64,000 bases of DNA from Isoetes taiwanensis (GCA_021234155.1 JAJEKV010000321.1:186001-250000), one strand, 5' to 3'; positions 37,330-49,603 are shown, counted from the stretch's first letter. The notes: generated by a model from the letters alone, not told the origin. Program-made: numbers and translations.

Positions 37330-38120
37330 TGAAATTATGATACTAAAAATGTATATAGAAAAATCATTCCATTAAATTAATTATGATTTTCAAAGACCAT
37401 CATAAACTCTAGAATTCATAAGTTAAATATAGTACGAACTAGGAATGGTTTTGCAAAATCAAGATGTACTTAAAACACATCTTCTAAACTATTGATGATT
37501 TCAAAAAACAAGTGTACGATTGTAGAATTCATGTAAGTAAACATGATATGAACTAGCAATGATTTTGCTAAAAAACTATACACTTAAAAACAATCTCATA
37601 AATTAATTATGATTTCTATAAATCTTTGAATTAGTACAAAAAATACGATATGAAGCACTATTGGTCTTGCAAAATCAATATATGCTTAAAATACATCTTC
37701 TAAACTATGGATGATTTCAAAAAACTATTATATGATTATGGAATTCATGTAATTAAACATGATATAAACAATTAGTGATTTTGCTAAATCAATCTACACT
37801 TAAAAACAACCTTATGAACTAATAATGATTCCTAGAAACTAGTGTAAAATTTTGAATTAGTACAAAAAATATAATATTAGCCACTATTGGTTTTTCAAAA
37901 TTAATATATGCTTAAAACACCTCTTCTAAACTATTGATGATTTCAAAAACCTATTGTACAATCGTAGAAGTCATGTAATTAAACAGGATATGATTTTGCT
38001 AAATCATTGTACATTAAAAAACAGTCATACAAACTAATGATGATTTCTAGAAACTACTGTAAATTTATGAATTAGTACAAATAATATGATATGAACCACT
38101 ATTGATTTTGCAAAACTAGG
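37330..38120. repeat. AT-rich satellite, 216-226 bp higher-order unit
   Basis: CTTCTAAACTAT.GATGATTTC recurs at 37481, 37697 and 37923. Between these, a related half-unit (GATTTTGCTAAATCA..TACACTTAAAAACA) alternates, so the array reads as diverged monomers of about 105-110 bp organised as dimers. About 3.5 dimers are present. Non-coding. Confidence 0.75.
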
Positions 38121-40153
38121 AAGAACACATGATTTTTCTTTACATTTTGTATTGTCGTATAAAAAAATCACATATATACTGGTTTTCATGCTAATTTTTT
38201 ATACAAGTTCATTTTTGGGGGCCTTGTGCTGGCAGAGCCATCACCTTTTGTTGTTGTTTTTTTTTTTCAAGATTACGTACAATAATATTTTTTTACAAAA
38301 TAGAGAGTAAGTCGTTCTAATTTATTTGTACCTAGGCCGGCCTCTTTTTTTGTTTCCCTCCTCAGACATTGCTTTTTGCCGCAGAATTGCAATCTGAGTA
38401 AATAAAACATGAATAAGGTCAGTGATAACACCACCAAAGTCATTTATACACATGTCCATCTTTGTTATAGGGCTAAGATGCATGATTAAGATTATGCATA
38501 ATTATTCTAGTTTTATGAAGATCAGCTCGCAACTGCTCAAAATGTGATGATTGTTCAGTTCCCAAGGAGAAGCTGCAGAAGCTTTAGCAATGCCAATATG
38601 CTGGCACATCATTTTCTCCAGTTTAAACCTTCCAGCCTGGAGTGATTCGTTTGCAGATACACACCTTAACATTGTCACGGGTACCATTTCTCATGTATAT
38701 ACAATCCACTATTCTGTGTGCTAGAAAGCTTCAGATATTGCAGTAAGGCACAAGTGGACATGATTTCTTGTCATTGCTAAAATGCATTTATGGAATCAGG
38801 AACATGAGTGGGCTCTTTCCTATGGCATAGATAATGTGCAATATTGTCATCATATTGCACATGGGTCTGTAATGCGATTATCTATTGCAAGAATACTTAT
38901 ATCTTCTCGACTCTCTTGTTGATCTGCTGCTGGAAATTGCTATAGTTCACTATTTTGTGCTGAAATGTGTTGATGAATTCAGTTGTGAGAGGAGGTGATA
39001 GCATCATCAATATGCACTTGACTGCTAGCCAACCATACAGACAAAAGCATGTGTTTCGGCTAGAATGGACTAGTCAAGGAGGCTTTGGGGATATTTAGAA
39101 TCATGCCGGAGCTGACTGCTAGCCAACTATATAGACAAAAGCATGTCAACCAAAGTTGTTCAAGAGACATCTTCTGCCAGTATACTTGTTGTGAGAGTCT
39201 GAATCTGATGAAAGTACACCTATTAACACTTCTATTAACACTTTGCTGGATTTTTCTTCAGAAGATCAATTGGACTTTGTGTCCACCCTGCATTCCAGTG
39301 TCAATGGGCTCTAAATCGGCTATTTACAAACCATTTCTAGATGTTCGCAGACTATTTAAATCAAATCTGGCCCATAATTCTTTGTCTGGACGTCCCTTAT
39401 CCAGAATGCAATGTGGGGCAGAATAGACAGCTTCGGATGCATACATATGCACAAATTTGACTCAGGAATCAGTCCGATTGGGTTGATAGACATATGCCTA
39501 TGGCCTAAGAAATCCAAAATTTCATTGAAAGAGCCATGGATTCAGCAATAAAAATGCAGGAATTTGTTTGTAATTCTTATGGCAGACTGAGAAGCCCAAG
39601 AACAAGAACTATGCCAATTTATTTGAATAGGCCCAAAAATTTGTCTTCTGAATAAAAACATACCTGGGTGTTGTGTGTTGCTTTCTCTCCTCTGGGCCGG
39701 TCCAAAATGGCTTTGCCAGTTCCTTGGGCGTGCATCCATAGAGTATGCTTGTGGTAGACTGTGGCGGCTTGAAGAGCTTGCCAATCCTAGTCTCGGTAGG
39801 GGCAGAGGCTACCTTTCAAGGTATGGGTTCGTGTCAGAGCCATGCTTCTGAAAAAGCTGATGCAAAAAACAACGGCACTACAGAGGCCACAAAACCAAAG
39901 CTTCTCCTGTTGGCCTAGAGTGCCTCTTCCGGTTGTGTAAGCGCCACTACAGAGTAATTTTGTGCAGAGATTGCTAATCTCAACCTAGATAGGGGTTCGC
40001 CTTCTGGGCCAGCCTGTGCCGAAAACCAATTTCTGACAATTTTGGAATTTTTTTGTTTATTTTTAGAACCAGAAAGTTGAGCCAATAATTTTATATGCAG
40101 GAAGATAAGAGGGTAAACCATTGGGAATATGGACTTTAGACAATAAAAATGCG
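38121..40153. other. Intergenic, no gene supported
   Basis: A short local duplication of CTGCTAGCCAACCATACAGA-like sequence occurs at 39019-39045 and 39113-39147. Nothing else is recognised. Confidence 0.4.
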
Positions 40154-40280
40154 GAGTGCGCTCTAGATATACTGATTAGTATGCCTCGCACAATACGCCC
40201 ATGAAATCATATGAAAACCATGCCAAAAAGCGTATAAAACCACAAAAAAACCCCTGTTATAATGCTAGATATACTATATT
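40154..40280 (+). repeat. Direct repeat flanking the gene-fragment block, left copy
   Basis: CTCTAGATATAC, ATGAAATCATA.GAAAACC, AAAAAGCGTA.AAAA.CACAAAA and AACCCCTGTTAT.ATGCTA are shared in order with 42845-42970. The two copies bracket the captured-fragment region in direct orientation about 2.7 kb apart. Confidence 0.6.
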
Positions 40281-40537
40281 GAGTCTCACGCAATAGATTG
40301 CTCTAGCTTGAACTTACTCACAAAGTATGTAATACAAATAATTGGGATATATATAAACATTATACCCCTTATTCCTTAATCTACACCGTACATAAAGTTC
40401 CTCGTTTGTGGGGTATGCAAGTACAAAATTTGCTATACTGTATAACAAGATTTGCAAAATACTATAAGATTTCAAGCAAAATACTATATGGTGTTGATTT
40501 TGTACGTCCAAAATATAGTTATAAGGGCTCTCGCTGC

Positions 40538-40855
40538 CCTACGTCACCCCCCGTGTGAATATGCACCCAAACCAAAGGGGGTTTAAGGGGGATTTTAATT
40601 TAAATGTGTGAAATGCAATGGTTTTTGTTAATAATATTAGTTGTGTTTTAATGGTTTGTATTAACTAAAAAAATTTTTGGCCCTTTCGGGGCCTTAAGGA
40701 TGGTGTAGGGGTGTAGATATAGACATTACCTAATACTCTAACGATGAATTGTATATCATAGCCTCACAAATCTAACAAACTAGAGGTGCTCAAATTATGG
40801 AAATGAAAATATTGCATAGAATTAGACATATAATATTATACTAATACCAATATTA
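40538..40855 (+). repeat. Dispersed repeat, copy 2 (partner at 19743-20045)
   Basis: Same orientation as copy 1 and near-identical apart from small indels. It carries the slightly decayed palindrome (GCCCTTTCGGGGC). From 40856 to 41250 nothing is recognised. Confidence 0.75.
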
Positions 40856-41250
40856 ATACATGAGAAATTTGGATATCATTGGTTGTCCAAAGATACTTCA
40901 CTTCGAGGGTTGAAGTTATCGCTCTCTCTTATCGAATAGTGTTTCATTAGCCATTTGTAAGACAACGCTCATGAAGCTTCCAGTTTGATAAGGGAATTAG
41001 CAACATGTGATAAATAACATTTATTCCACAACCTAATTGAAATGGATTTCCATGCTGCACATGTCAGCAATGAATGGCTAGTGAACCTTATATATGGATC
41101 GAAACTAGCCTTGGAACTAACAGACATTTTACATTCAACATGACAATATCAGCAGTCTTTTCACGGAACACATGCATCAGGATAAGAGAAGAAAGTTTTC
41201 AAGATCCGAATTCAATATAAAAAAGCAGGAACTTTGCAAAACAAATGATG

Positions 41251-41690
41251 ATTATTGCATACCCATTGCAGCATCCTTGAGGCACGACCTCATAGCCTTT
41301 CCAAGGCTTACACATGCGTCAACACACAACCTTCCGAAATCCTTCCAGAAAACCATTCGCCAGTCATAGTAAGATGAGTAATTTCGTTTCTTGAAGTCAT
41401 GTGTGCAACTAACGAGCTTCCATCTTCAGATCTCTGCTCATCATCAGTAGGGTCCAAAAGGATCATATCCCTAATAAAACTTGCAAGATATAGCTGACAC
41501 AAGGTCACACATGGCAATTCCAAAGATCTATGCAAGCAAATGATGCCCAATTTATAACAACACTCAAATCCCCTCCACCACATTGTAGAATCAATGCAAA
41601 AACATCTACTGTTGTCTTAGGAAATGAATGCAAATCGATAGCCCCTGCCAGAGATTTATACAGTGCCAGGACGACTTTTAACATACCAAT
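41251..41690 (-). pseudogene. Exosome subunit MTR3-like 3' half, frameshifted
   Basis: Minus-strand segments read in order as the C-terminal half of a plant RNase-PH-fold exosome subunit. They are FPKTTVDVFALILQCGGGDL, then (next frame) GIAMCDLVSAIS, then SFIRDMILLDPTDDEQ, SEDGSSLVAHMTSRNEITHL and TMTGEWFSGRISEG, then (shifted) CVDACVSLGKAMRSCLKD before a stop. The segments abut without introns but with at least two frame changes, so the copy is processed or captured and decayed. The active family member processes RNA 3' ends as a ring subunit of the exosome; this copy cannot encode it. The N-terminal half is absent. Confidence 0.7.
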
Positions 41691-42374
41691 CGCCAGGACG
41701 ACTTTTAACATACCAATCACTGATATTGTCCACCCAGCTTATGAAAAGGTTGTTCAAAGAAAGGAATGCCGATTGCAAAAGAGCGGGGAAGAGGCAAATC
41801 GGGTTTCACATAAAGTTATTCTTATGCTCGACTTGCAAAAGAGCCTGGGAAGAGATCCATGAGAGAGGCGAAGCGGCCTACCTGAATAATGCTGCAAACA
41901 TGGTGATCAGGGTCGAGGTCCTTGCCCTGACAAGTTTTATATTTTAGTTCTCTATGAGAATATGAGGTGATAAATAAGGAAAACAAAAGCCAGCTTTCCG
42001 TTACCTCAAATCCAACGAGTCATATTGCCTAAGCTTGTTCTGGGTCCGAGAGGATTAGAATGCAAGAAAAAAGTTGCTTTCTCTGAAAAGCCTCTTCATA
42101 CTGAGTATCGCCATAGCCTGTTCATGAAGAGAAGTTTCAGCAAAACGGTCAGAAAGTACTCACGATTTTTTTGCTTGCTCCAAGGATCCTTGAATGCCCG
42201 AAATGAAATAGATCATAGATACCATCTGCATAAACTCTACCCGGCCAATCACTACCAAAAATTGCGGAACAGATTTTCGTTGCTCCAACTATTTTCGTTC
42301 TTTAAAACCGGTGCTCAAGAAAATACGTCCATTTTTGGGACACAACAATGTTCTTACAGAAACTTTGTCGAACC

Positions 42375-42490
42375 CTAGCCTAGAAGCAGATCTGCCCCTG
42401 CGCTTCCCGAACATTCCTTCAATTCGGCTACCTCGTTAAATAACCCCACTGCTTCTGAACTATTAGGGTTCTTATCTGGATGCAACCTGC
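42375..42490 (-). pseudogene. DnaJ J-domain fragment fused to a PLA2 fragment
   Basis: The reading frame continues from the adjacent PLA2-derived piece into LHPDKNPNSSEAVGLFNEVA, containing the diagnostic HPD tripeptide of J-domains and the following helix, then runs out after about 35 codons. J-domains stimulate Hsp70 ATPase, but with one helix and a loop this piece cannot fold as one. The junction falls in GGTGGCGG. Confidence 0.65.
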
Positions 42491-42680
42491 CGCCACCATC
42501 TCGCATAATCGACCAATTAGGGGCCACAATAATTTCCATACCTTGGATAAAACTTGAAAGAAATGCTTTTGGCCGGGAATGCCATGGAAACTTTGAATAG
42601 TATTGCACAAACTGCCGGAAGCAAGCATCCGGCCGCATCGGCAAGACTAAAGCAATAACTCTTCCACTCCAAATCTCTTT
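42491..42680 (-). pseudogene. Phospholipase A2 gene fragment (copy of the 57.8 kb segment)
   Basis: About 150 bp match 57838-57985 closely, encoding YYSKFPWHSRPKAF and, in another frame, PRYGNYCGPNW (the calcium-loop motif). One indel breaks the frame between these two parts. The catalytic CCxxHD exon sequence is absent and is replaced by the J-domain piece. Confidence 0.7.
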
Positions 42681-42844
42681 CCACTCTGATCACAAGAACA
42701 TTAATTTTTTGCAAGAATGCCCAGAAATGCTATCCACGAGGCTTGCATGTTCAGCCCTAAAATAAAAAGAGGGCTTTTGTTGTGAGCCCTTGGATGTTAG
42801 ACCATTGAAAAAAAAAAGCTAAATGAACGACTAAGAAATGGTGC

Positions 42845-42970
42845 ACTCTAGATGTACGCATTAGTACATCCATTCGAATACGCCATGAAATCTTAGGAAA
42901 ACCTTTGTGAAAAGCGTACAAAAACACAAAAAAAAACCCCTGTTATTATGCTACATATACAACATTCAAG
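42845..42970 (+). repeat. Direct repeat flanking the gene-fragment block, right copy
   Basis: Partner of 40154-40280. Short local repeats of AGAATG, AATAATAGAAAG and CCCTAGAA follow up to 43070. Confidence 0.55.
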
Positions 42971-43519
42971 AATGCCCTAGAATGTCTTCAATAATAGAAA
43001 GTCTTAAACATTGCAGATTGCCCTAGAACGTCACCAATAATAGAAAGACTCCAAGAATGGAAAGTCCTAAGCTGAAATTTTTTCAAAAATAACAACTTCA
43101 TGAGTAAGCACCCTTGAACAAACATGCACCCAATAGACGAAAAAGAAGAAAAAGACCTACAACCTTAGTGGACAAAAAGTTTCTATCATAAGGAATTTTG
43201 CTATTCAGCTTCTTTGTATTGACCCCATACTTAGAAGCACCGCCCAAACTTGCATTTAACGTGAAAAACCTCGCCTCTCACCTACCTGCACTTGCCCCAA
43301 TTGACTTGTATATATATTGAGATGTGCTTTTACTCTATTTAATTATCATTAAACTTGGTCTAGGATTTCAGTCATTTTGCATTTTCATTCATATATAAGT
43401 CATGTTCCTTTTCTATTTTTCCCTATTTTGTTTGATGCAAAAAAAAACCTACGTCTGACACCTGTAAAAAGCTGATGTGACGTGACGTTATGGTTCCCTT
43501 TCTTGTTCTGCAAGCAGTC

Positions 43520-44839
43520 CGGCCCTGCTCAATATGCCGAAATTATGAAAGTGGTAGAATTCGGCCAAAATTTGGCCAAGAAAAACGCGAGGAATATAAA
43601 CTAGTATCATGGCCTCTGCAATAATCTTCTCTATCTGGGCATTTTTTGCCTCTGAGTGTGTAATATGGAATAGAAATTGATAGCATGAATGTATTCATGA
43701 AGAAAAATCCGATGAGCTGAATTGATTTTCTTCCAATTTTGTCAATAACTGCAATTGTGACCCAGGAGCCTGGAACTGTGGCACAAAGAGCAATTAGAGC
43801 CTGTGCTCTAGCAATTTTGTATAATTCTTCCAGTGCGCTCATGGAATTTCTAGATGGAAGCTAAGCGATCGAATTGAGCACATCCTTCTGGAATAAATTG
43901 ATGTTGTAGTATGCAATGTCGAGATAAAACCAAGTGCATGATGTACCCACAAATTGTCTTCCATGCCGGTAGGCAAATTCCCAACTAAAAAGCCCAAATG
44001 TTTCCCTGTCTCCCGGAAGATCAAATTTTAAGTTTAGAACTTTGGCCATATCCTGAGAAGCCTGCTGCAATTTGTCCTCTACCAGAGCAGTATATCGAGC
44101 AGTTTCAGGCATTCTCATTCGCCAATAAAATGTCAAAGCTACCAGAATTGCTCCAAGCATGAAAATAATCCGTCGGGCATAATCCACCCAACCTGGGGTA
44201 GACAGAATCGTTTGAATGTCAAAATTTGGGTAAAGCTTTTTAAATGCCGCTGTAACAATTATGGAAATTATGACAGTGACGAGAATTCCAATTCTATGCA
44301 TGGCAAAAACTGCCGCAAGGAAAGCTCCCCATGTGGCAGTGTTAGCGCATACTCTGACATAATCACACCAGAAAGGGGTAATCCCCTCCAACGCCAAATC
44401 CAAGCCAGAATCTGAAAAAAGACAGAGTAGCCATAACCAATTTAGCTGTGCACCCAAAGCTCAAGCCCGAGGCTATGGACATGGCCACCATAATTATCAG
44501 CATAATTCCATAAACCCTTTTCTGGTCCATTGTGTCACCCAAGCAGCCGAAGGAAAGCTGCCCAACAAAAGTTTCGCAGAGGGCTACTTCGTTAACAACA
44601 GCAGGGGCATTTGGGGTTAGAGATCTGGGCTTCCCTATGGCAACATAGTAATATAATTGACCCAATAATCTGATTACAAAGGAGATGCATAATAGATCGT
44701 ATGCATCTGTGAAAAATCCCATTCCGACAATCACTACGGCATTGAAATGGTATTGCTGCATTTTCACCCTGTCCAATGGTTTAAGAACCTGAAACCCTGA
44801 TCCATCGTTTCCTTTGTAGCTTACATAAACTGTTTCCAT
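43520..44839 (-). pseudogene. PHT1-family phosphate:H+ symporter pseudogene
   Basis: The ATG at 44839 opens a PHT1-like N-terminus: [20 protein letters not shown], then [21 protein letters not shown] and [15 protein letters not shown], the family signature in the first transmembrane half. After GGDYP the frame breaks. Homology resumes as CANTATWGAFLAAVFAM through MRMPETARYTALVEDK (the central loop start) to LFQKDVLNSIA. The expected Trp of the family's GWLP is TAG, followed in frame by ARAQALIALCATVPGSW and IDKIGR.SIQLIGFFFMN. Another shift leaves only PNSTTFI at about 43530. The last transmembrane helices are missing. Family members take up phosphate at the plasma membrane; this copy is disabled. 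No intron is evident. Confidence 0.85.
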
Positions 44840-45962
44840 CGATCGATTTTGCCCTCTAGCTCTTCTCTTCTTTGCCTTAGCCCAATGGCTGCTGCCTCCA
44901 AGACATATAATTTGTCTTTCTTTGTTACACACGGAGTAAGTATATAGATGATCTGTGTCTTTGCAGTTAAAGATGTAAAATAAAATGGTAGAAAAATGCA
45001 CTCATACAGAATAGATGCCATTTTTCAGTTCAAGATTATTACTGGATGCAAAAGTTTTCTTTTTAAACTTACCGGATGCTGTCTATCTGTGAAGATATCT
45101 AATTTCCAAGGGATCATACATTGCGCAGAGCAAACAATCATGTTGGACAATATTGCATGATGGACCATCTCCATGATACATATCATAAATTTATCATATT
45201 ACCAATACATAAACTTTAGAGTCTTTCCAGCTATTCAAGTTAACAATTAACTGGCTAAATTGGCCATGATATTTACACTTATCTTATCTGGTCCCATAAT
45301 CCCAGACTACTTATTCTCAGAAATTTCCTTAACCACCTTTACTATGCACTCTACCGTTATTGTTCCCAGGGCAATAGTCTATATACCTGGCTTATGCTAA
45401 ACATGGCAGTAATGTTATCAGCATATATATGTAGTTAACCCAATTAACAGGCCAGCATATATATGCCTACAGCATTTGCTCTGGATATGCATGCTATTAG
45501 AGATAGCATGATACATGGTTTAAATTATTTAGCTCTCTAACTGTAATTTATTCATCTTATTCATCTCATGCAGCTTATTGTAAAATGCAGCAAACTCGCA
45601 ACAGTTTCATTGATTTAACTTACTGCAAACTTCATAGATCTAGGCCAACGCCTAATGCTTTAACCTATTAACTATCCTTTTTATGTTCATTGGAACTATC
45701 AAATTCAAGAAATGCTAGATTTGAGTAAGGAGAGGTTATAAACATCAAAACAGAATCTAAATAAGAAGATATAGCATTTTATTGCCTTGGGTAATCACCT
45801 ACTTCATGCATGCTTAATTAAAAACAAATGGTACCCAAATGGAATACAATTAACAAATCCATATTAGATCTATCACTCAAACCTTTTTGGAGCTTGCAAG
45901 ATCTCTATTAGCATCCACCATGGTGTTTTTAACATTGCCTTGATCTTCAGTATTTGCAGTAG
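44840..45962. other. Upstream region of the PHT1 pseudogene, no gene seen
   Basis: AT-rich, with no domain-bearing frame. Any original promoter cannot be identified. Confidence 0.35.
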
Positions 45963-45975
45963 ATTGGATCTCCTA

Positions 45976-46269
45976 TTGTGTACTGCCAAATTCAGAGCAT
46001 ATGTTGATGGAATTTCCCCCAATACTCTCAGCAGCAATAGCCTTGAGATCCAATGATTTCCCAGCATCACAAGCAGATTGATCTTTAAGCTGGCCTAGAA
46101 TATTTTCGTGTGCTTTGCCAGGCTTCACACAGGGAGCATTAGCAGCTTTCCTATATTGGTAAATTTTTTTGCTACTTCCTTCCTTGCTTTTTTCCTTAGC
46201 AATCCTCTTACGGGTAGACATGTTGAGGTCCCCCTTCTTTCTAGGCATCTTGCATCCGGGTGGCAACAC
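45976..46269 (-). CDS. Unidentified basic ORF (about 98 codons)
   Basis: The ORF starts with a lysine/arginine-rich segment (PRKKGDLNMSTRKRIAKEKS) and continues hydrophilic to a stop. I recognise no family. It may be a captured exon or chance; composition alone does not decide. Confidence 0.18.
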
Positions 46270-46389
46270 CCGGTCTGAACCTGCTTAGCTTCCGATTTAC
46301 AAGCGCAAATGCAAATGGGAAAAATCAAATAAATATTACAAAAGAAACAGATTGTTCTTAGAACCGTCAGTACTGTCCATACCTTGCGT

Positions 46390-47188
46390 TTGATTGCAGA
46401 AGTGATCCTAAATGGTTGTACTACCAGTGCATCAATCGGTTATCTCCTTCGTTCTCCAAGTGTTAAAAATGCCACGCTTGCTTTGCCCTATGGAGACATG
46501 GGAACACCCAGGCCACAGGCTGCCCAATTTGCGTGGTACCCGGCATTTCTCGGTGTTCAATGGTTATGCGGGGAGGCATTAAGGCGGTGGGGTTGCTACC
46601 TACCGGGTAGCCTTGGCACATTTGATTTCCCTCTAGAAGACAAGCCGGACATAACCGCTACTTGTGGGGTCGAGGCACCACTCCCGGCGGAGATCCTCTC
46701 TTCCTAGGCGCTTGCTACTTTTTCCCCATCTGAAGAGTCCCGTCTATCATCGACCACGGAGTGGGACGGGATGGGCGGTATGTCGATCTATATGATGACA
46801 TCTGGCCGGCACAAGCCCAGCGGATGGTTTGGAGACTTCAATGCGCGGGCGAGGGGTGGAACAGCTGGCGCGGCCGGACCCTCGCGAATAAATCTTTGCC
46901 GATTGCGTCCCCGCAAAGCGGCTTAACACCCGGCACTTCGGATGATGATCAGGTCACCCGCCCGGCGGAACAATTGCTCCCGATGCGGTATCTTTGACCT
47001 CGCTCGCCATGCAATGGCCTACCACAATGGCCCTCTTCCACGGATACACTTGCTTTGCCGGGACAATCCGGCCCGGTGAACTAGTGTCGTGGATTATGTC
47101 ATAGTAGGCTGCCGGGATGTACACCTTGTCAGCCATTTTCGCGTCGACCGGGGCGATCCGGGATGAGGAGGCCGACTCAGGATCACCT
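46390..47188 (+). mobile_element. LINE endonuclease-domain fragment
   Basis: Across shifted frames it reads ETWEHPGHRLPNLRG, GGVATYLR, DLYDDIWPAQ, then GDFNARA and finally VVDYVIV...FRVDRGDP, the order of an apurinic-like endonuclease (EEP) domain. ETWE..GH.LP, LYDDI and GDFNAR match the second LINE at 50684-51090, so both belong to one family. The fragment is GC-richer than its surroundings and ends at the microsatellite. Confidence 0.7.
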
Positions 47189-47198
47189 CCTATCTATC

Positions 47199-47263
<65 letters not shown>
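47189..47263. repeat. (ATCT)n microsatellite
   Basis: About 17 nearly uninterrupted ATCT units directly after the LINE endonuclease fragment and directly before the pyrimidine tract. Confidence 0.98.
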
Positions 47264-48980
47264 CTTCCTTGCCCCTCTTTCCTTTTTATATTTTCCAATA
47301 TACCTTTTTCTTTTTCCATTATTCCATCCTATTTCCCTTTTCTGTTTTCTGCTTTCCCATTTTTCCTTTTCTATTTTCCCCTTTCCCATTTTTCCTTTTC
47401 TATTTTTCCCTTTCCCTTTCTCCAATTTGTGATTGTCCTTTTTTTTGCTTTCCTGTGCCCTTACCCCCCTTTCCCATTTCCCTCTTTCCCCTTTTCTCAT
47501 GCCCTTTTTTTCTAAGTTTTCCTTCCCCCGTTCCCCTTTCCTTTTTCTTTTCCCTTTCTTTCTCCCCATCTTTTCTTTTTCCCTTTTTTCCCTTCCCTTT
47601 TCCTCGTTTACCCAGCCCTCCGTCTTGCCTTTTTTCTAGTGCCCTTTTTTCCTTCCTTTCCCCCCTCTTTTTTACTTTTCCCGCTTTCCTTTTCCCTTTT
47701 TCCATGTCCATTTTTCCTTTGGTTTTTCCCTTTTATCACCCTTTCCCTCTTCCCTTTTTTGCCATGTCCCTTTTCTCTTCTATTTTCCCATGCTCTTTTT
47801 CGCTCCTCTTTTCCCCTTTCTTCACTTTTTCTCTCCTCCCCCTCCTTTTCCCCTTTTTCCTTCTCTTTTTTTTTTTTTTTTTCTTTCTATTTTGCTCTTC
47901 TTTGTTAGTTTCACCTCCACTTTTTATTTTTCCATTTTACCCCCCCTTTTTTCCTTTTGCCTTTTTTCCCCTTTTTACGTTTGCCTTTTCCATTTTCCCC
48001 CTCCTCGCTTTCTCTTTTTCTATCTCCCCCTTCCCTTTTTCCCCCTCCCCTTTTCACATTCCTTTTTTCCTTTTACCTTTTTTTTTTTATTTTCCTTTTC
48101 TCCCATCCCATCCCCTTCACTTCACTTTCCCTCTTCCCTTTTTTCTTTTTCTTTTCTTTTTTACCAATGGCCTTTTTCCCTTCCCTTTTTCTTCTCTCCC
48201 GACCCTTTATCTCTTTCGTTTGTTTTCGTGCCCTTTTTCCCTTCTATTTCCCTCTCTTCTGCCTCCTTTTTCTTTTCTTTTCTTTTTCCTGTCTTTGTTC
48301 TCATGTCTTTTTTCCCTTCCCTTTATTTCTCTCCCCCTTTTTACAGTGCCATTTCTTCTTTCCCTTTACCCACCCTTTCCCTCTTCCCTTTTTCTCGTAG
48401 TCTTTTTCTTTCTCTTTCCTCCCTTCTTTGTTCTTTTCCTTTTCCATTTTCCCCTTTCCTTCCTCCTTTCTCTCTTCCTTTTTTCCGCTTCTCTTTTCTT
48501 TCTTTTCTCTTCCTCTTTCCCCCATGCCCTTTTTCCCTTTTGCCCCTCCCCTCCCTTTTTCCTTTTTCCCTTTCCATCCCTTCTCCTCTCCCTTTTTCTC
48601 TTTTCTTTTTTTTCGTGTCCTTTTTCCCTTCCTTTTTTCTCCTTTCCCCACCTTTTTCCTCTTCCACTTTCCCACTGTCCCTTTTCGCTCCCTCTCCTCC
48701 TCTTTTTTTCCCTTTCCCTTTCCCTTTTTCTTTTCCTTTTCCCTTTTCCTTTTCCCTTCCCTTCTCTCTACCCTTTTCCTCATCCCCTTTTTCCCTTCCC
48801 TTTTACTCTTGTCCTCACCCTTTCCCTCTTCTCCTTTTCGTAGTGTCTTTTTTTCCTTTCTTTCTCCGTTTCTTTTCCTTTCCCTTTCTCGTGGTCTTTT
48901 CCCTTTCCTTTTCTCTTTTACCTGTGTCTTTTTGCCTTTCACTTTGCCCCTTTCTCCTCCCTCTTTTCCCTTTCCTCTTC
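47264..48980. repeat. About 1.7-kb polypyrimidine tract
   Basis: The plus strand is almost exclusively C and T, in TTTTCCC and CCTTTTC words with only scattered A or G. Long open frames result simply because stop codons need A or G. They encode only Phe/Ser/Pro/Leu and are not genes. Near-complete strand asymmetry over this length favours triplex (H-DNA) structures and polymerase slippage. The tract ends sharply at CTTCAGTCATTAG. Confidence 0.97.
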
Positions 48981-49603
48981 AGTCATTAGAGCATGGCCAA
49001 TCATGGTGGTGGGAAGCTGTGCGATAAATCTCGGTCTTCAGATGCAATCAGATGATCTCAACCATCTAAATTAGGGTTTTCTTCATGATATACACTAAAA
49101 CTTTATAATATAGGATCATGATAATGCCCAAACTTATCAATTGGACATAAAAGAACATGCTCATACTCTTCAACCATGTGAAATGTGATTAGATTTACCT
49201 GATTTCTATTTGTTCCATCTATGCTTAATTTCAGAGGATGATCTATAGTAACTTTATATTCCCCTTGAAAGATGTTCATTTCACGCTTCCTTCATAAAGT
49301 CTCAGTTTGTACGACATCTAACTATGTACGGCTCAGCAACAAAGTATAAGTTTCAGCATGCACACTCTCTGGAAATTTCAAAACTATGAAATCCAAAATT
49401 GCTTCCACCTCATATCCATTGCACAAGGCATTTCTTATGACTCCCATAGACGTTCATTTCATTGAATGTTTTGAGCATCATAGTTCTCGGTTTCATCATT
49501 TTCAATCCAACTTGAACCATTATATGGTAAGGCACTGGATGACCACTTTGGCCTCGCTGACTTTGAGTGACAGAAGCCGCGATATCCGCTGCCCAACTAA
49601 GAA
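48981..49603. other. Spacer between pyrimidine tract and LINE, no gene
   Basis: Ordinary AT-rich sequence. The composition turns GC-richer at about 49550, where LINE sequence begins. Confidence 0.4.

Noticed and set aside
47269-48989. Very long plus-strand open frames (up to about 524 codons) and lysine/glutamate-rich minus-strand frames
   Set aside because: They exist only because the tract is nearly all C/T, where stops cannot form on the plus strand. Products are low-complexity Phe/Ser/Pro/Leu with no domain.
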